Positions 44,438-56,100 of a DNA stretch of 64,000 nucleotides are shown here, in pieces (the first letter of the stretch is position 1; the number at the start of each line of letters is the position of its first letter). This stretch comes from Triparma columacea (taxonomy: Eukaryota > Sar > Bolidophyceae > Parmales > Triparmaceae). The stretch spans positions 1-64,000 of the forward strand of contig BRYA01000661.1 in NCBI GenBank assembly GCA_030267965.1, written 5' to 3'. The translations under genes were made by a program, and so were the position numbers. The notes under the pieces were generated by a model. It searched no databases. It was not told the DNA's origin and saw only the letters and a program-made list of their open reading frames with translations.

Positions 44438-45044
44438 AGGGGGACTGGGGCGGCGGGGGGGGGGGAGTTAAAAGAATTTTTATTCAGAAACTTGCTAGCG
44501 GTATCTTCAACATTGACATTGCAAATCGAAAATCAGCAAAATTAAATTGTCTATTTAATAGCTACGAAATATATATTATTATTTACAATCAATTTTATAA
44601 ACTAATTGAGTATATGTGATATTATTGAACTTGTTTTGATACCTCAAGAATATAATTTTAGTAATGTCTCAAACGCAAATTAATATTCCCAATTATTTTT
44701 ATTATTGTGATTTGAATCTTTGGGTGTATCAATCTAACCTAAATAAATATTTGAAAATTATCAGGTGTAAAATATTTTTTCACATGAATTTTGGTACATT
44801 TTGATGTAATTAAAAAGTTTCCAATACTTATTTTGAGATATGAAAGTAGCGACAAAGAATTTGGAGGACTTTGAAACATGAGGCGATTTTTAACAAATCT
44901 TGAATCACCCTAACAAACCAGAATTATCGATTTATAGGTTTTCCTTAATTAGGCCTCTACTCAATCTACCATTGAGCACTTGCGAGTTGTATAAAGATCA
45001 AAAACAATACAGTATAGCTCAGTTTTTGTAAAACAATTGCTTCG
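44438..45044. other. AT-rich intergenic region, no gene seen
   Basis: A G-rich tract (44440-44466) just after the ABCA stop is followed by about 500 bp rich in A and T, with runs such as TATATTATTATTTACAATC. No conserved frame, RNA fold or repeat family was recognised. The tandem arrangement of the flanking genes suggests it holds the ABCA 3' end and the promoter of the MFS gene. Confidence 0.6.
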
Positions 45045-46813
45045 ATGAAGTCCAATGGAAAGTATGCTAAGCGCCTGAGTATAATTTGCGGGATTCTTCT
45101 CGCCGGGGACAGCATTGAGGTGCTCCTGCTGTCCCTCCTTGGCCCGCTACTCCAGGCTTCCTCGTGGGCAGTTTCTCTTGAGATGATCTCTGCGCTCCAG
45201 GCGACGATTTTTATCGGAGAGCTCCTGGGGACCATGACCCTTGGCCCTCTATCGGACCTGTACGGGAGGAGGCCGGTTACGAACGCAGCAAGCTCAATGA
45301 TTTTCGTTGCAGGTTTGGGCACAGCATTTGCCACGAACTTTTGGTCCCTGTTGGCTCTGAGGGTTATAGTAGGGGTTGGAATAGGCGGTTTGAGTGTCAG
45401 GTGAGATATTGCGGCATTCCTGGCTGTATCGACTTACTCAAACCAACCCAACCAACCGACCCAACCAACCACCCCAAGCTTTGACCTTCTTTCTGAGATG
45501 ACCCATCCCTCGGCTCGTGGCAAGCAGATGCTGGGGCAGCAGTACTACTGGACTGCCGGGGGGCTCCTAACTTCCTTCTTTTACGTGATTGTGAAGGGTT
45601 GGTGGAGGGGCTTAGTGTTCTTGTCTTGCCTTCCTGCAATGACGGCAGGAGTACTTTTTGCGATATACGGCACGGAGAGCTTGGAGTGGCTCGAGTCCCA
45701 GGGTAGGACGGAGGATAGACTAAGAGAGGAGGCGTGGATAGCAAATTTCGAGGGGGTGGAGTGGGAGGAGGACGCGGTCAAGGAAAAGGTGGTGGTTCAG
45801 GAGAGGGGGAGGAATGAGGGAGAGGGAGGTAAGAATGCCAACCACACATTAATAACGTGTGGCTTTTCACGATGTCTATCCCATTGACGCAACTCTCTCC
45901 ACGACTCGCTTCGCTCGTCGCAGATCGGACAAACCTAATAAACAATAATGGGGGGGAACATAGAGGGGGGGGGAAACCCCCCCACAAGATTCTTTGTAGT
46001 AGAAAGTTCAGAGGGCAGCTTGTTTGCATGATGACGACTTGGTTCGGGTTCGGTTTCCTCTACTACGGTCTTGTATTTTTGACGACAAGGCTTTTCTCCG
46101 ATGGCGGCGGCGAGGTTGACTCCAAGGGTGGAATAGATATTAGCTCCATCGCAATTAACTCCCTCTCAGAGCTGATTGGGACGAGGTGAGGATAGACAAT
46201 TGAATAAAATGACACCAAACCAAGAAATCTAATCCACTAACGCAACTCTTCTGTCGTCGCAGCCTGGTGTACTTTACGGTCGACAAGACTGGGAGACGGA
46301 AATCCCAGCTTGTGGCGTACTCTTTTACCAGTGTCTTCCTCCTCTTCCTTCCCTACGCTGGAACCGGAGCCTCCCTTACCGTCCTCACTTGCCTGACGCG
46401 AATAGGTGAGAATGGACAAAACGCAAAACATATGATACGCGGGTCGAAGCTAATTATCCAGCTGTAACTTCTGCACATTAACTCTACCCTGTCCTTGGCT
46501 CACTTCACTCGTCGCAGCAATCATGTCTGCGAGCAGCGTGACATGGCTCCACACCCCCGAGATCCTCACCACTGAGGCGAGAGGTACGGGGCATAGCGCC
46601 TGCAATGCCATGGCGAGGGTTGGCGCAGGGGTTTGTCCCTTCATGGTCAACAGTGGCAGCGTCCAGGCAATCGGGTGGGGTATGGCAGTAGTAGGCGGCA
46701 TCGTTGTCTTTGCCGTGTACTTGCTCCCGGAGAAGTTGGAGGGGAGCGAAGAGATGGGTAGCAAAAGAAGGAGAGAAGAGGAAGGAATGGAATTGAAAAG
46801 CTTATCGTTATAG
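45045..46813 (+). CDS. MFS transporter, SV2/SLC22-like
   Basis: Five exons: 45045-45400, 45479-45828, 45924-46185, 46263-46405 and 46518-46813, giving 468 aa, about 11-12 membrane helices. The first helix has AGDSIEVLLLSLLGPLL, and loop 2-3 reads GPLSDLYGRRPV, the classical MFS signature. DKTGRR sits in loop 8-9 and HTPEILTTEARGTGHSACNAMARVGA is the segment that in this group precedes the last helices. These features point to the SV2/organic-ion branch; the substrate is unknown. The second acceptor (CCCCAAG) is weak but is the one that keeps phase. Three of four introns end in almost the same phrase, (T/C)CGTCGCAG. The stop is 33 bp from that of the next, convergent gene. Confidence 0.85.
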
Positions 46814-46846
46814 ACAATTCAAACTCTCCTTCATTTTACTTTAAGT

Positions 46847-47914
46847 TTACGCCCCTTGAAAAATCTCTAGCATTTCCAAATACGGACGCATCCCTGGAAT
46901 GCCTTTTGCCCACTCAACCTCTTCTCTCCTCATTTCCCTGCTCCGAATCACGTGGGCAATGTCTAGCCTTGGCGACAGCTCATTACCGAAAGCGACAGAA
47001 AATGGCACCGAGAGCTTCGCCGAGTCCTCGTCCGTCCAAAACGGGGCGTACTCATTCGCGAGGACTCTCTCAAACGCCTCGGTGAAAGCGATCCCTACCA
47101 TGTTGGGCTTTCCAACCTCCTCGATCAGTTTAACGAGCCTCATGACGTCCTCGTTTGAGGTATTCGAGTCCCTGCGCACCAAAACAATGCTCGGAGACCC
47201 CCCTTCTCCTTGCGGCACTTCCGTCCCGATTTTTACGGCCCAAAGCAGGGGTGGGGAGGCGGGAAAGTTGGTGGGCGGGGCCACGCTCGCCGCCCTCAAA
47301 GGTTTCCCAGGGGTCGCGCAGAGAACGCGGTAAACGTCACGCCTACAGGAGGGAGTGAACAGGCACTCTTGTTCAAGCCTCTGTTGGAGGCTGAGCTTTG
47401 AAACGGGGGCGGGGCGGGCGCGGGGGGGAGGGGGGGGAGAATGCAAGGGGGGGGCGAATACCATTTTAGGGGCAGAAGGGGGAGGAGCGAATGACACGAC
47501 GCCCTCCTTCTTGAATTCGAAAGGCAGAGGCGTGGCAAATGATGACGAAGGCTGGGCAAACGACGACGAAGACAGCTTCTGCTCCTTGTTCGCAAATGAC
47601 GCCGACAAAGACTGCTTATCCTTGTTGGCAAACGAGGACGAAGGCCACGCGAATGGCGACGACGGCGAACCTTGCGCGAAAAACGACGTTGACTGCTGCT
47701 GTTGCTGTTTGCCCTCAAACGACCCTCCAACCCCCCAACTACCAACTGTTGATCCTGAGTCTTGCATGGGCTCGCTTCCCATTTTGGATCCCAAGAAAGG
47801 GTTAGGGTTATCTCCACGGGGAGATTTAAAACACCCACCCGAAATCATTCCGCGGGAGAAAGGATCATCGATCCTCTTTTGCCCGAATACGACCTTCTGT
47901 TTGCTATTCTTCAT
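46847..47914 (-). CDS. Unrecognised protein, low-complexity Ser/Phe-rich N-terminal half
   Basis: A single exon from an ATG at 47914, 355 aa. I do not recognise it. Residues 60-135 repeat SSSFA(N/Q/T) with Lys/Gln spacers and a QQQQQ run, reminiscent of, but not the same as, nucleoporin FG repeats. Residues 140-170 are proline-rich. Residues about 175-355 look globular: LSLQQRLEQECLFTPSCRRDVYRVL begins it, and IVLVRRDSN and VGIAFTEAFERVLANEYAPFW follow. The GC-rich N-terminal half means unrelated frames stay open on the other strand, so the start is moderately certain. The start codon is 67 bp from that of the divergent histidine phosphatase. Confidence 0.6.
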   Translation of the reverse strand: MKNSKQKVVFGQKRIDDPFSRGMISGGCFKSPRGDNPNPFLGSKMGSEPMQDSGSTVGSWGVGGSFEGKQQQQQSTSFFAQGSPSSPFAWPSSSFANKDKQSLSASFANKEQKLSSSSFAQPSSSFATPLPFEFKKEGVVSFAPPPSAPKMVFAPPLHSPPPPPRARPAPVSKLSLQQRLEQECLFTPSCRRDVYRVLCATPGKPLRAASVAPPTNFPASPPLLWAVKIGTEVPQGEGGSPSIVLVRRDSNTSNEDVMRLVKLIEEVGKPNMVGIAFTEAFERVLANEYAPFWTDEDSAKLSVPFSVAFGNELSPRLDIAHVIRSREMRREEVEWAKGIPGMRPYLEMLEIFQGA

Positions 47915-47981
47915 TTGGTCAAAGGTTTTGCACCCAATCCAGAACCCAAGAAACAGATCGATTTCGATCGATCCGAAAGAG
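47915..47981. promoter_or_regulatory. 67-bp divergent promoter region
   Basis: This is the only sequence between the start codons of the Ser/Phe-rich gene (-) and the histidine phosphatase gene (+). It contains near-palindromic GATCGATTTCGATCGATC (47957-47974), a possible factor site suited to bidirectional use. The role is inferred from position. Confidence 0.45.
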
Positions 47982-49150
47982 ATGAAAGTTGGCTGGTTTA
48001 TGCTGCTATATAGCCTCCTCCTACTCCTTTTATCTAGCTTCCCGACTCATTCACTTTCAATGACGACAACACGAACGATATATCTTATCCGCCACGCTGA
48101 GTCTGTCGAGAATATGATGATCCATGATTTCAAGACGCTTGTCGGGTAAGATTGCCAATAAAGTTGTGCTCCATACTCTTCAATTTGTAACGTAGACTTC
48201 ATTTTGGGATTTTTACTCTACACTTTGATACGGTCGCGCGGTATTTTACCATAAATATAGGTGACTTACCCCCTTTGACTAATACCCTCCCCTACCCTCT
48301 CGTCCTCCCTTCTTCCTCCCCCTCTCTCTCCCACTAGTATCTTCCCCCCTCCCTTGCCAGGTGAACCGTCCCCCCAAGTCCTCCGTCTAATAAACCTCCT
48401 CAACGTCCCCGCCCTAATAGACTGCGCCCTCTCCCCCCGTGGTGTCCGCCAAACCGAGGCCCTAAAAGATTTCACTTCCTCCTACAACAACGGCAAGGGT
48501 TTCCTCCCCTCAATCTTCACGCCCGGTCAGCAGTCGCTCGTGGTACACTCCCCACTAAGGAGGGCGAGGCAGACCTGCGCCATGGCCACCTCCCTCTGCA
48601 GCCCCAACGGGAACGACCCTGAGTACGACTGGACCAGCACAGGTTTAACGTCCCCCGGGGGGGAGGTTGAGGTCATGGAGCAGCCATTACTCTTGGAGAA
48701 GACGCCCGTGGAGTGGCTGCCGGGACTGGGGGGGAGGCTGGAGAAGAGGATCGAGAGTTTCAAGACTTGGATAACTACCAGACCTGAGAGCAGTATCGTG
48801 GTCGTCGGGCATAGCCAGTGGTTCAAGGTGAGGAGGATGAGGAGGGGAGTGAGAGGGGGCTAAGATATTGAAGGCGACATTGTATAACAGCGCGTAGACG
48901 AGTCGACTTCTTCACCAACCACTGGTGAAAGGGTTACTTTACTTGACAATTCTAAACCGAACAACGAACCAACCGACCACCAAACTAACTAATGAACACT
49001 CTCTTTCGACCAACCGTCCTCCGCTCGTCCCAGAAAATGCTCGGTATGGACAAGAAGTTTGACAACTGTGACATCTGGAAGGTCTCCTTCAACGACTCCA
49101 ACTTGGAGTTCGGTGTGCCAGAGAGGGTCTACCAGGGTAACGTGGACTAG
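47982..49150 (+). CDS. Histidine phosphatase (phosphoglycerate mutase-like), secreted or membrane-anchored
   Basis: Three exons: 47982-48145, 48338-48827 and 49034-49150, giving 256 aa. A hydrophobic leader (MLLYSLLLLLLSS) ends near SFPTHSLS, a typical signal peptide. Then comes YLIRHAESVEN, the phosphohistidine loop, followed by VHSPLRRARQTCAMA and the second catalytic His in VVVGHSQWF. The last exon, KMLGMDKKFDNCDIWKVSF, matches the conserved end of plant and algal members. The branch-1 family includes phosphoglycerate mutases and many general phosphatases; without the mutase-specific insertions this is more likely a phosphatase. Intron 2 is rich in (AACC)-like phrases and ends CGCTCGTCCCAG. 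Confidence 0.85.
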
Positions 49151-49333
49151 CGCTAATTAATTAAGGCCCTGTAAAGGTGCACCCGAGTTGTTTTTTTCAG
49201 AAAGATTCAACATTAGCAGCGTATGGCACGTTAACCTTAAACCTCCATGCCCCCGATAGATATACACCAGCTGCTGCTTGCTGTATTATTTATGTGTGTA
49301 TATTTAGACCCCCCCCCTCCCCCCCCCGAAATA

Positions 49334-50037
49334 TCATAGCTCCACCTTCACCCCCATCGCGTCCAGCACATCCTGTTCGTTCCTGGTATTGCTCCTCCTC
49401 CACTTTCCTGATATGTAGTCATACGAGTCCTGGCTCTTGTTGTTCAAGCTGTACGCTTCCCAAGTATCAACGCTTTCGTCGTGGGACCTGCCGGTGTGCT
49501 CATCGCTTGAATTCTTGAGGTAGAAGTACCGGCTTTGGTAGAGAAGCTTCTCTGTTGAGTTTGTTCTTTTGCGGGTTGCAATCGCTGAGTTGTGAGAGGG
49601 GTGACAGAGGGTGGGGGACTGTTAGAAGCGTCTATCGGAGGGGCACGACAAGTCAAGAAAAGTGTATATGTCATGTAGCTATAATCACATTGATGCAGGT
49701 TCAATATTCAGGCTCCCCCCTAAATCCAACAACACCATCGGGGGGTTAGCGAGTGTTTGGAGTTTTTATACCACTCCTGTGTCACCCCTCCCCATCTTTT
49801 CTCCCCCAAATGTCCCTTCAAAGTATCATAAATTCCAATAAAAAGGCACATTGGGGTAAAAGGCACAGTAGGGGGTGCAAAAATGTTCCTCAAAGTCCTC
49901 CAGTTGATTCTCCGATAAACAGCTCCCAACTTACGAGGAAATAAAAGCTCAAGGATATCAGACCAGAGCTCATTCAGGTCTGTCATAACACAGTCTAACG
50001 AGCAAGTCTGCTCCTGACGTGCTTGACACGCTTGCAT
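49334..50037 (-). CDS. Tentative small gene, unrecognised (117 aa)
   Basis: Proposed exons 50037-49935 and 49584-49334, joined by GTAAGT and CAG in matching phase 1. The second exon encodes a sequence with coding-like composition: LLYQSRYFYLKNSSDEHTGR, then SVDTWEAYSLNNKS and a basic GKWRRSNTR, ending DAMGVKVEL at a TGA. The first exon reads MQACQARQEQTCSLDCVM, TDLNELWSDILELLFP. The intron is 350 nt, longer than most here, and could hide another exon. No family is recognised. It would fit the strand alternation of the region, divergent from VPS13-like and convergent with the histidine phosphatase. Confidence 0.35.
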
Positions 50038-50174
50038 ACCGTTAGGCACTTAGATTGAGGACAGAGAAAGTCGATTAATTTTGGGGTTCTCTGACACCTT
50101 CTCCGTTGCATGCTTTCTTCCCAAAATGCCCAAACTTAAAACTTCTCTTAAAATTCCTCCTCAAATTAAGCGCG

Positions 50175-53100
50175 ATGCTGTTGAAACAGACCATTCTCGA
50201 CTACATATCAGCACTGTTTCCAGCAGCAAACGCAGCATCCTATGCATTCACGTCAGGGAGTCTTACAATAGAAGAAGGAGATATGTGTTTTGAAGAGGTT
50301 GCAACCCGCATATTCCCTCTCTTTCTACTCTCGCATGTCAGTTGCGATTCATTGACTCACTCTGGTGCTAATGTGACGTTCCCTTGGATAAACGCGGCGA
50401 AGAAAGGGAAGGGGAAGAAGAAGAAGGCTTCAAGCCTGCTCGTTTCAAGCCCCAGACTCGTGCTGAGCTTAGATGGAGGGAATGAAGAGAAATGGAAATA
50501 CTGGTACAACAAGTACCTCCGTACGAGTACCTCTGCCTCTGCCTCTCCCTCTCCCTCTCCCTCTACATCTGCCTCTACATCTGCCTCTACATCTGCCTCC
50601 ACATCCACCCCCCTCCCTACCTCTTTCCTCTCGCGGCTTACTGCTGAGCTTCGTTCCTCCGTCCTTATGATCCTTTCTAAGCCTTCCCTCCTTCTCCACC
50701 TCGACGTCGAGTACGATTTGATTGTTGAGTTCGATAAGATCGTTTACAGGGAGAAAGAAGACGACGGAGTGGGTGAGATAGTGGAGCGAAACCGGGGAAT
50801 GCGTCAGACGAGCAAAGGGGCACCTCAACTTATATACTGACATAATCACTTCGCAACTCGCTTCGCTCGTTGCCCGCTTCGCTCGTTGCCTCGTAGCAAC
50901 CATAGAGGGCATGCAGATATTCCTCCTCCCCCTCACTTCTCTCGCCCCCCCTCCCACCCCCGTTACCAACATCTTCACAATAACCTTCTCCCTCCCCTGC
51001 TCGCCCTCCCCGGCTTCCATTTCAACCACCCCAATAAATCTCTCCTTCCCCCCAGACTTCCTACCTCATTTTTTTGCCAAGATAGTCCCCCGTTTCTACT
51101 TCCATAACCGCTCCCTCCGCAAGTCCTCCTCCCGCTCCCGCCCCCTCTCCTACTTCCGATCCATCATCCTCGACGCTCCCCCACCCGTGCTCCTCTACGC
51201 GGCCCTCCTCAACAAATACTCCCGCCAAAAGAACCTCCCCCCGCACGAACAAGATCTGAGGGTGATACGCTATATAGTTGAGACGGTGGACGCAGAGACA
51301 CTGGATGTTTGGGAAAAGATCTTGGACCCGTCCTTCACCCCAACGAAGCTCTCCATCTTCGCCCCTCTTTCCTTAACAATCTTCGACGCCACCTTCTCCT
51401 TCGACTTCATCACACGCGACACAAACGACACCATTGACACCATTTTACTACACAACTTCCAAGTCTCCCATCTCCCCAACGCCGTCTCCCTTATATCCTA
51501 CCAAGATTCCGAAAACTTCTCCACCTATCATATCCCGACGAAGCACCTGACTATCTCCCCCTTCTTCATAGACTTAACTTCCACCCAGACTATAACCTCC
51601 ATCCTCTCTCTCCAATCCCTGATAACCTCCACCCCACCACCCCCCTCCACCCCCACGTCCCTATCGATATCCTGCCCATCCTTCCAGACCCTCTTCTCCT
51701 CCAGCCTGATAACTTCTTTCACCTCCTTATATTCCTCCTCAAAGTCAACCACGTTGGCGAAAATATCCTTCGTCCAAAACCAATCCCTCCTCTTAACCCC
51801 TTTCTCCCTCCTCATCACCCACTCCCCCTTCTCCCGCCCTCGCACCCACAACGTAACATTCGCCCCTTTAACCGTCCGTAGATTCTCCCTCTTCACCACC
51901 CTTCCAATCCTCCGTGGTCTTCAAACTTCAATCAGAAATATATTTTCCTCCATCCCTCCCCCCCCCCACCCTGTCTCGCGAATAACCATAATGATACCCT
52001 CCCTGACTTTCCTCCCCCAATCCGCCACCTTCACCAACATCACTATAACCCACGATCGTACTGCCACATCATCCTCTTCAACGGAGGTGACGGTGAAGAA
52101 AGCGGAGACGCCGTCAGGTATGGTTGAAGGAATACACATGTCCACAATAACATCCCCAGACATTGAGTCCGGTTTAATCAGGGACGACAGCAAAGTTCGA
52201 CTTTCCTTAGTCACCGTAAACGTCTTTAAATCCGCCCTCCACATCCCCCTCGTAAACCTTCACCTTACTACTTCCTCAGACCCATCTACGAACTCCCCGA
52301 TCCTCTCAACCGCGTTGGTTGAATCTCCCTTCTCATCTACGTTGGAAATTCCAAGTCTACATCACCTCACTAAGCTCCTATCAAAATCCGCCGTCCTTTT
52401 AAAGACCTTAAGCTCGGCCGTGTTTACGACGACCCCAGCTTTGAAACACGAAAATAGAGGTAACAATAAGATGTGTTACCAGGTTTTAGTGAAGCTGCAT
52501 AAGGGCACTATTTGCGTGGATAGGTTCAAACTTAACATCACAGAGTTCAAAATGGAGGTGAGAATACGGAGCAATAGTGTGACGATGAACCATGATTGTG
52601 TATTTAACAACGATTACAACTAACGCCACCCTACCTATACCACCATCCCACTAGCTCTCCGGTGCCTCCCGCTCAACCTACGGTTCCGGTTCCGTTCTTC
52701 TTACCCTCTCCCACCTCAACGATTCCATCCTCCCCCCTCTCCTCCTGAACCTCCTAATCTCCGACACCACTTCAGACCGTCACCTGCAGATCTTCTCTTC
52801 CGAAAACTCCAACGTCTGCATCAACCTTACATCTACTCTCCTCCAAGCCCTCGCATCTATCTACTTCGATGCCCCCCCCTCCTCCGCCCCTGTATCCCCA
52901 ACACCTTCAATCCCCTCAAACCCCACACCTCCCGACTTCAACGCGACCATAGAAACCGTCGCGTTAACAACAACCGAAACGCAGACGTTCGATCCCTCAA
53001 CCTCAAACTGGACCCCCTCCCACCCTTCCCCAACTGCCCAATCATCCTCCCCACGCACCACGTGCTCCCCGCCCGTCGATCCGTTCTCGTGGTTCTTTAT

Positions 53101-56100
53101 AGACTCAGCTCCTAAAATTTCACCTTATGTGTACACTCAGAATTCCACACGAAGGAAAAGGACGCTTACAAGAATAAAGGCTAAGGTTTTCAAGAGGAAC
53201 TTAAGCAAGGAGGAGGTAAGACGACAAAAATTAACCAGGGTTTTAAATCCCTGTACCTTTTCTTCCTTACCAAGGTCCTCACCAACTCCCACCAAAGGAG
53301 ATTTCCGTAAGGAGTCTCACCGTAGCGCAAGCAGCTCTGATAGAAACGTTGGACGAGATAAGAATAACAGAGCCCGAGAGACCCCTTCCGTACGAGGTGA
53401 GAATGGTCAAAAATAGGGCGGCGAAGTGCGGCTGCCAAGACGACGTTCGTTCATGACTTTAGCAGCTGACTTTAGCGACACCCCACCCTCCGGCAGTTCT
53501 TCAAGGATACCCTCCGCCTCAAGGACGGTAAGCTGATCTACGGCAAGCTCGACACCTCCCCTCTCTTCCTCCCCGCCTCTTCGCACTGCCTGCTCCCCGT
53601 CACGTCCCCCCTACACCTTTTCAACTCCACATCAAACCCCGCTACTTTCACCCTTCAGCACGTCACGTCCCCCCCCACCCACTACACGGTACCGTCGAAT
53701 TCTACGGTCATCGTACCTCCCCCCATCGCATCAACGGCCACATCGGTCGCACTCCACGTTTGTTCACCAGCGATATATCCCCTCCTAAGTAAGACCCCTC
53801 AATCATACTCCCTCTCAAACAGCATCACCTACCCAGGTCGGCAATTCTACACGCTCACAATATCCCCTTCAAAGGCAGCTCTCCACGACGCACTGAGTAT
53901 AAAAAACTCTCTCCCCCTTCCAATAGACGTGGAATTCACAACATCGAGTTTCAAAACTAGGATTCCCGGCTTGAAACCTGGTGTCTGTCAGAGCATTCCT
54001 AAGATCGATCCAGAGAGGCCGTTTGCAGTCTCGGTAAGGCTCACTGGGACTTCGAGGTGGACGGAATCCGTCTATGCTACGTTGGAGGACAATACAAGGT
54101 TCACACTAACAAACGCTAAGGTGAGGATGGGCGAGCGTATGATATTTTCGTAAACAAATACAACAACTAACTCTATATCGTTTCGCTCATCGCATTCACA
54201 AAGTCGACAACCATCTCCGTCCTTGTAACATCCACCCCTGCCTTCAAATTGACGATGTTCTCGGAGTATATCGTGCTCGACAAGACGTGCTGCAATCTTT
54301 CTCTCTCCTCTACGGAAACCCTGATCGTCGATGGACGGACAAACCATAAGCAGGAGAATGGGCTCTTGCTCTACCATTCTTCATCTAATGGGCTTTTGCT
54401 CTACCACCCTTCCTCTAAACTTCTTCGCATCCGTGTCGACAGCTACCAGGGCAAGCCGGTAGCATGCAGTTGGTCGCCTCCCCTCGACATCTCATCCGCA
54501 ATTAAGTCAAAGACTCCCATCGTAATATCTTCCTCAACTTGCTCCTTCGATTTCACCGTGACTATCTCTTCACCTCCCGAATCCACCAACCTTCACAAAC
54601 TTACGAGGCTCATCACCATCGCCCCAAAGTTCATCCTCACAAATCTCACAAAGTCTGACTTGATCCTCACCCAGAATAAGACGCACAACAACCACTTCAT
54701 CAGGTCTACAGAGGGCACATCGATGCCTCTCTATTTCTGCACGGGCGAGCAAAAAATACTTCACATGAGAACAACCTCAAAGAAGGCCGTATTTTCTGAG
54801 GCGTTCATCAGGCCAGATCATCTCGGCGTAGACACATTTCGAATGCCACCTGCGGAGGATGTTGTACAGTCCGAGGTGAAAACGGGCAAGTATACGGACG
54901 ACTTTTCGATACAGGTGGTGCTTTGGAGCACGGAGAAGTTGCCCGGTAGATCAATGTTTGAAGTCGTGAACTCATCTTCCTTGACCATTCAAATCAAGCA
55001 GAAATGCCATGGCGCACACACATGGACGACAGGACCATCATCTTCCCGACCTTTTGGGTTCGAGACAACCAACACTGACACCACGCTCCTGTGGAGGATC
55101 AAGCAAGAGCAAAACACGAAGGGTTCCCGCTGGTACGAAATAGACCCGAGCAAATGCAATGAGGCCTCTGGCGGGAATTCGAGATCCTCCCGCATTACGG
55201 CATCCGTCGACATTGAGGGATCCACCATTGTCGTTACTTTCATGGACCGAAAGGACAATACATCGGAAAGGGTTAAAGAAGAAGAGCACAAAGAAGGAGG
55301 GGGAAAATACACTTCTCTGAACGTTTCGTTCCCATTGATTTCCATTTCTCTCGTCGACAATATCAAAGAGGGAAGGGAGCTGCTACTGATGAGGTGAGAA
55401 GGTGCAGAAAAAGAAGACATTCCGCACAATTTTAAGCACCAACACAACCCGGCCTTCGCCTCCCCCCCCCCCCTCACTTGGTCACAGCGCGACGGAGACT
55501 GAATTCCGTGCCGATATTATTCCAGAGCAAAACATTGCATGCACATTTCAAATACAGGACTGCCAGATAGACAATTTCGTTCGTAAAGCTTCGCACCCAG
55601 TACTAATTTCCCCCTCGGATCATTCCACTTCCGAAGTTGCACTCATGCGAGTAAAACTCTCCTTCACTAAGCAGAACTCTATTCAGTCCCTTACTGCCAA
55701 AGCAAAGCCGACGGTGGTCGCCATTGACTCGACTACGGTGCTGCGACTTTACAGCTTCTTTGTGCTCATACTTGCACCATTGGGAAAATCTAGTAGTTCC
55801 GAGCCTCCTCCGTCCTTCGAGCGTTACATCAACGATCTCGTGAAGTGCGCTCGACACAACGACTCTGAACATAGGAAGATTGGCTTGGAGGAATTCTCAG
55901 ACCTTTGCAAAACGTCTCTCTCTCAGCAAATCTTCTTCAAGGAGCTCATCATCTACCCTCAAGACTTTGTTTTCACCTTCACTGCAGACGACTCAGCTCT
56001 ATCGACATTGGTAGACAACACGCACTCAGTGGAGAGAGCAGCCATCCACATAAGAGGATTCAGGTCTTCGAATTTGTACGTTCCAGCCTCCGAATTGAGG

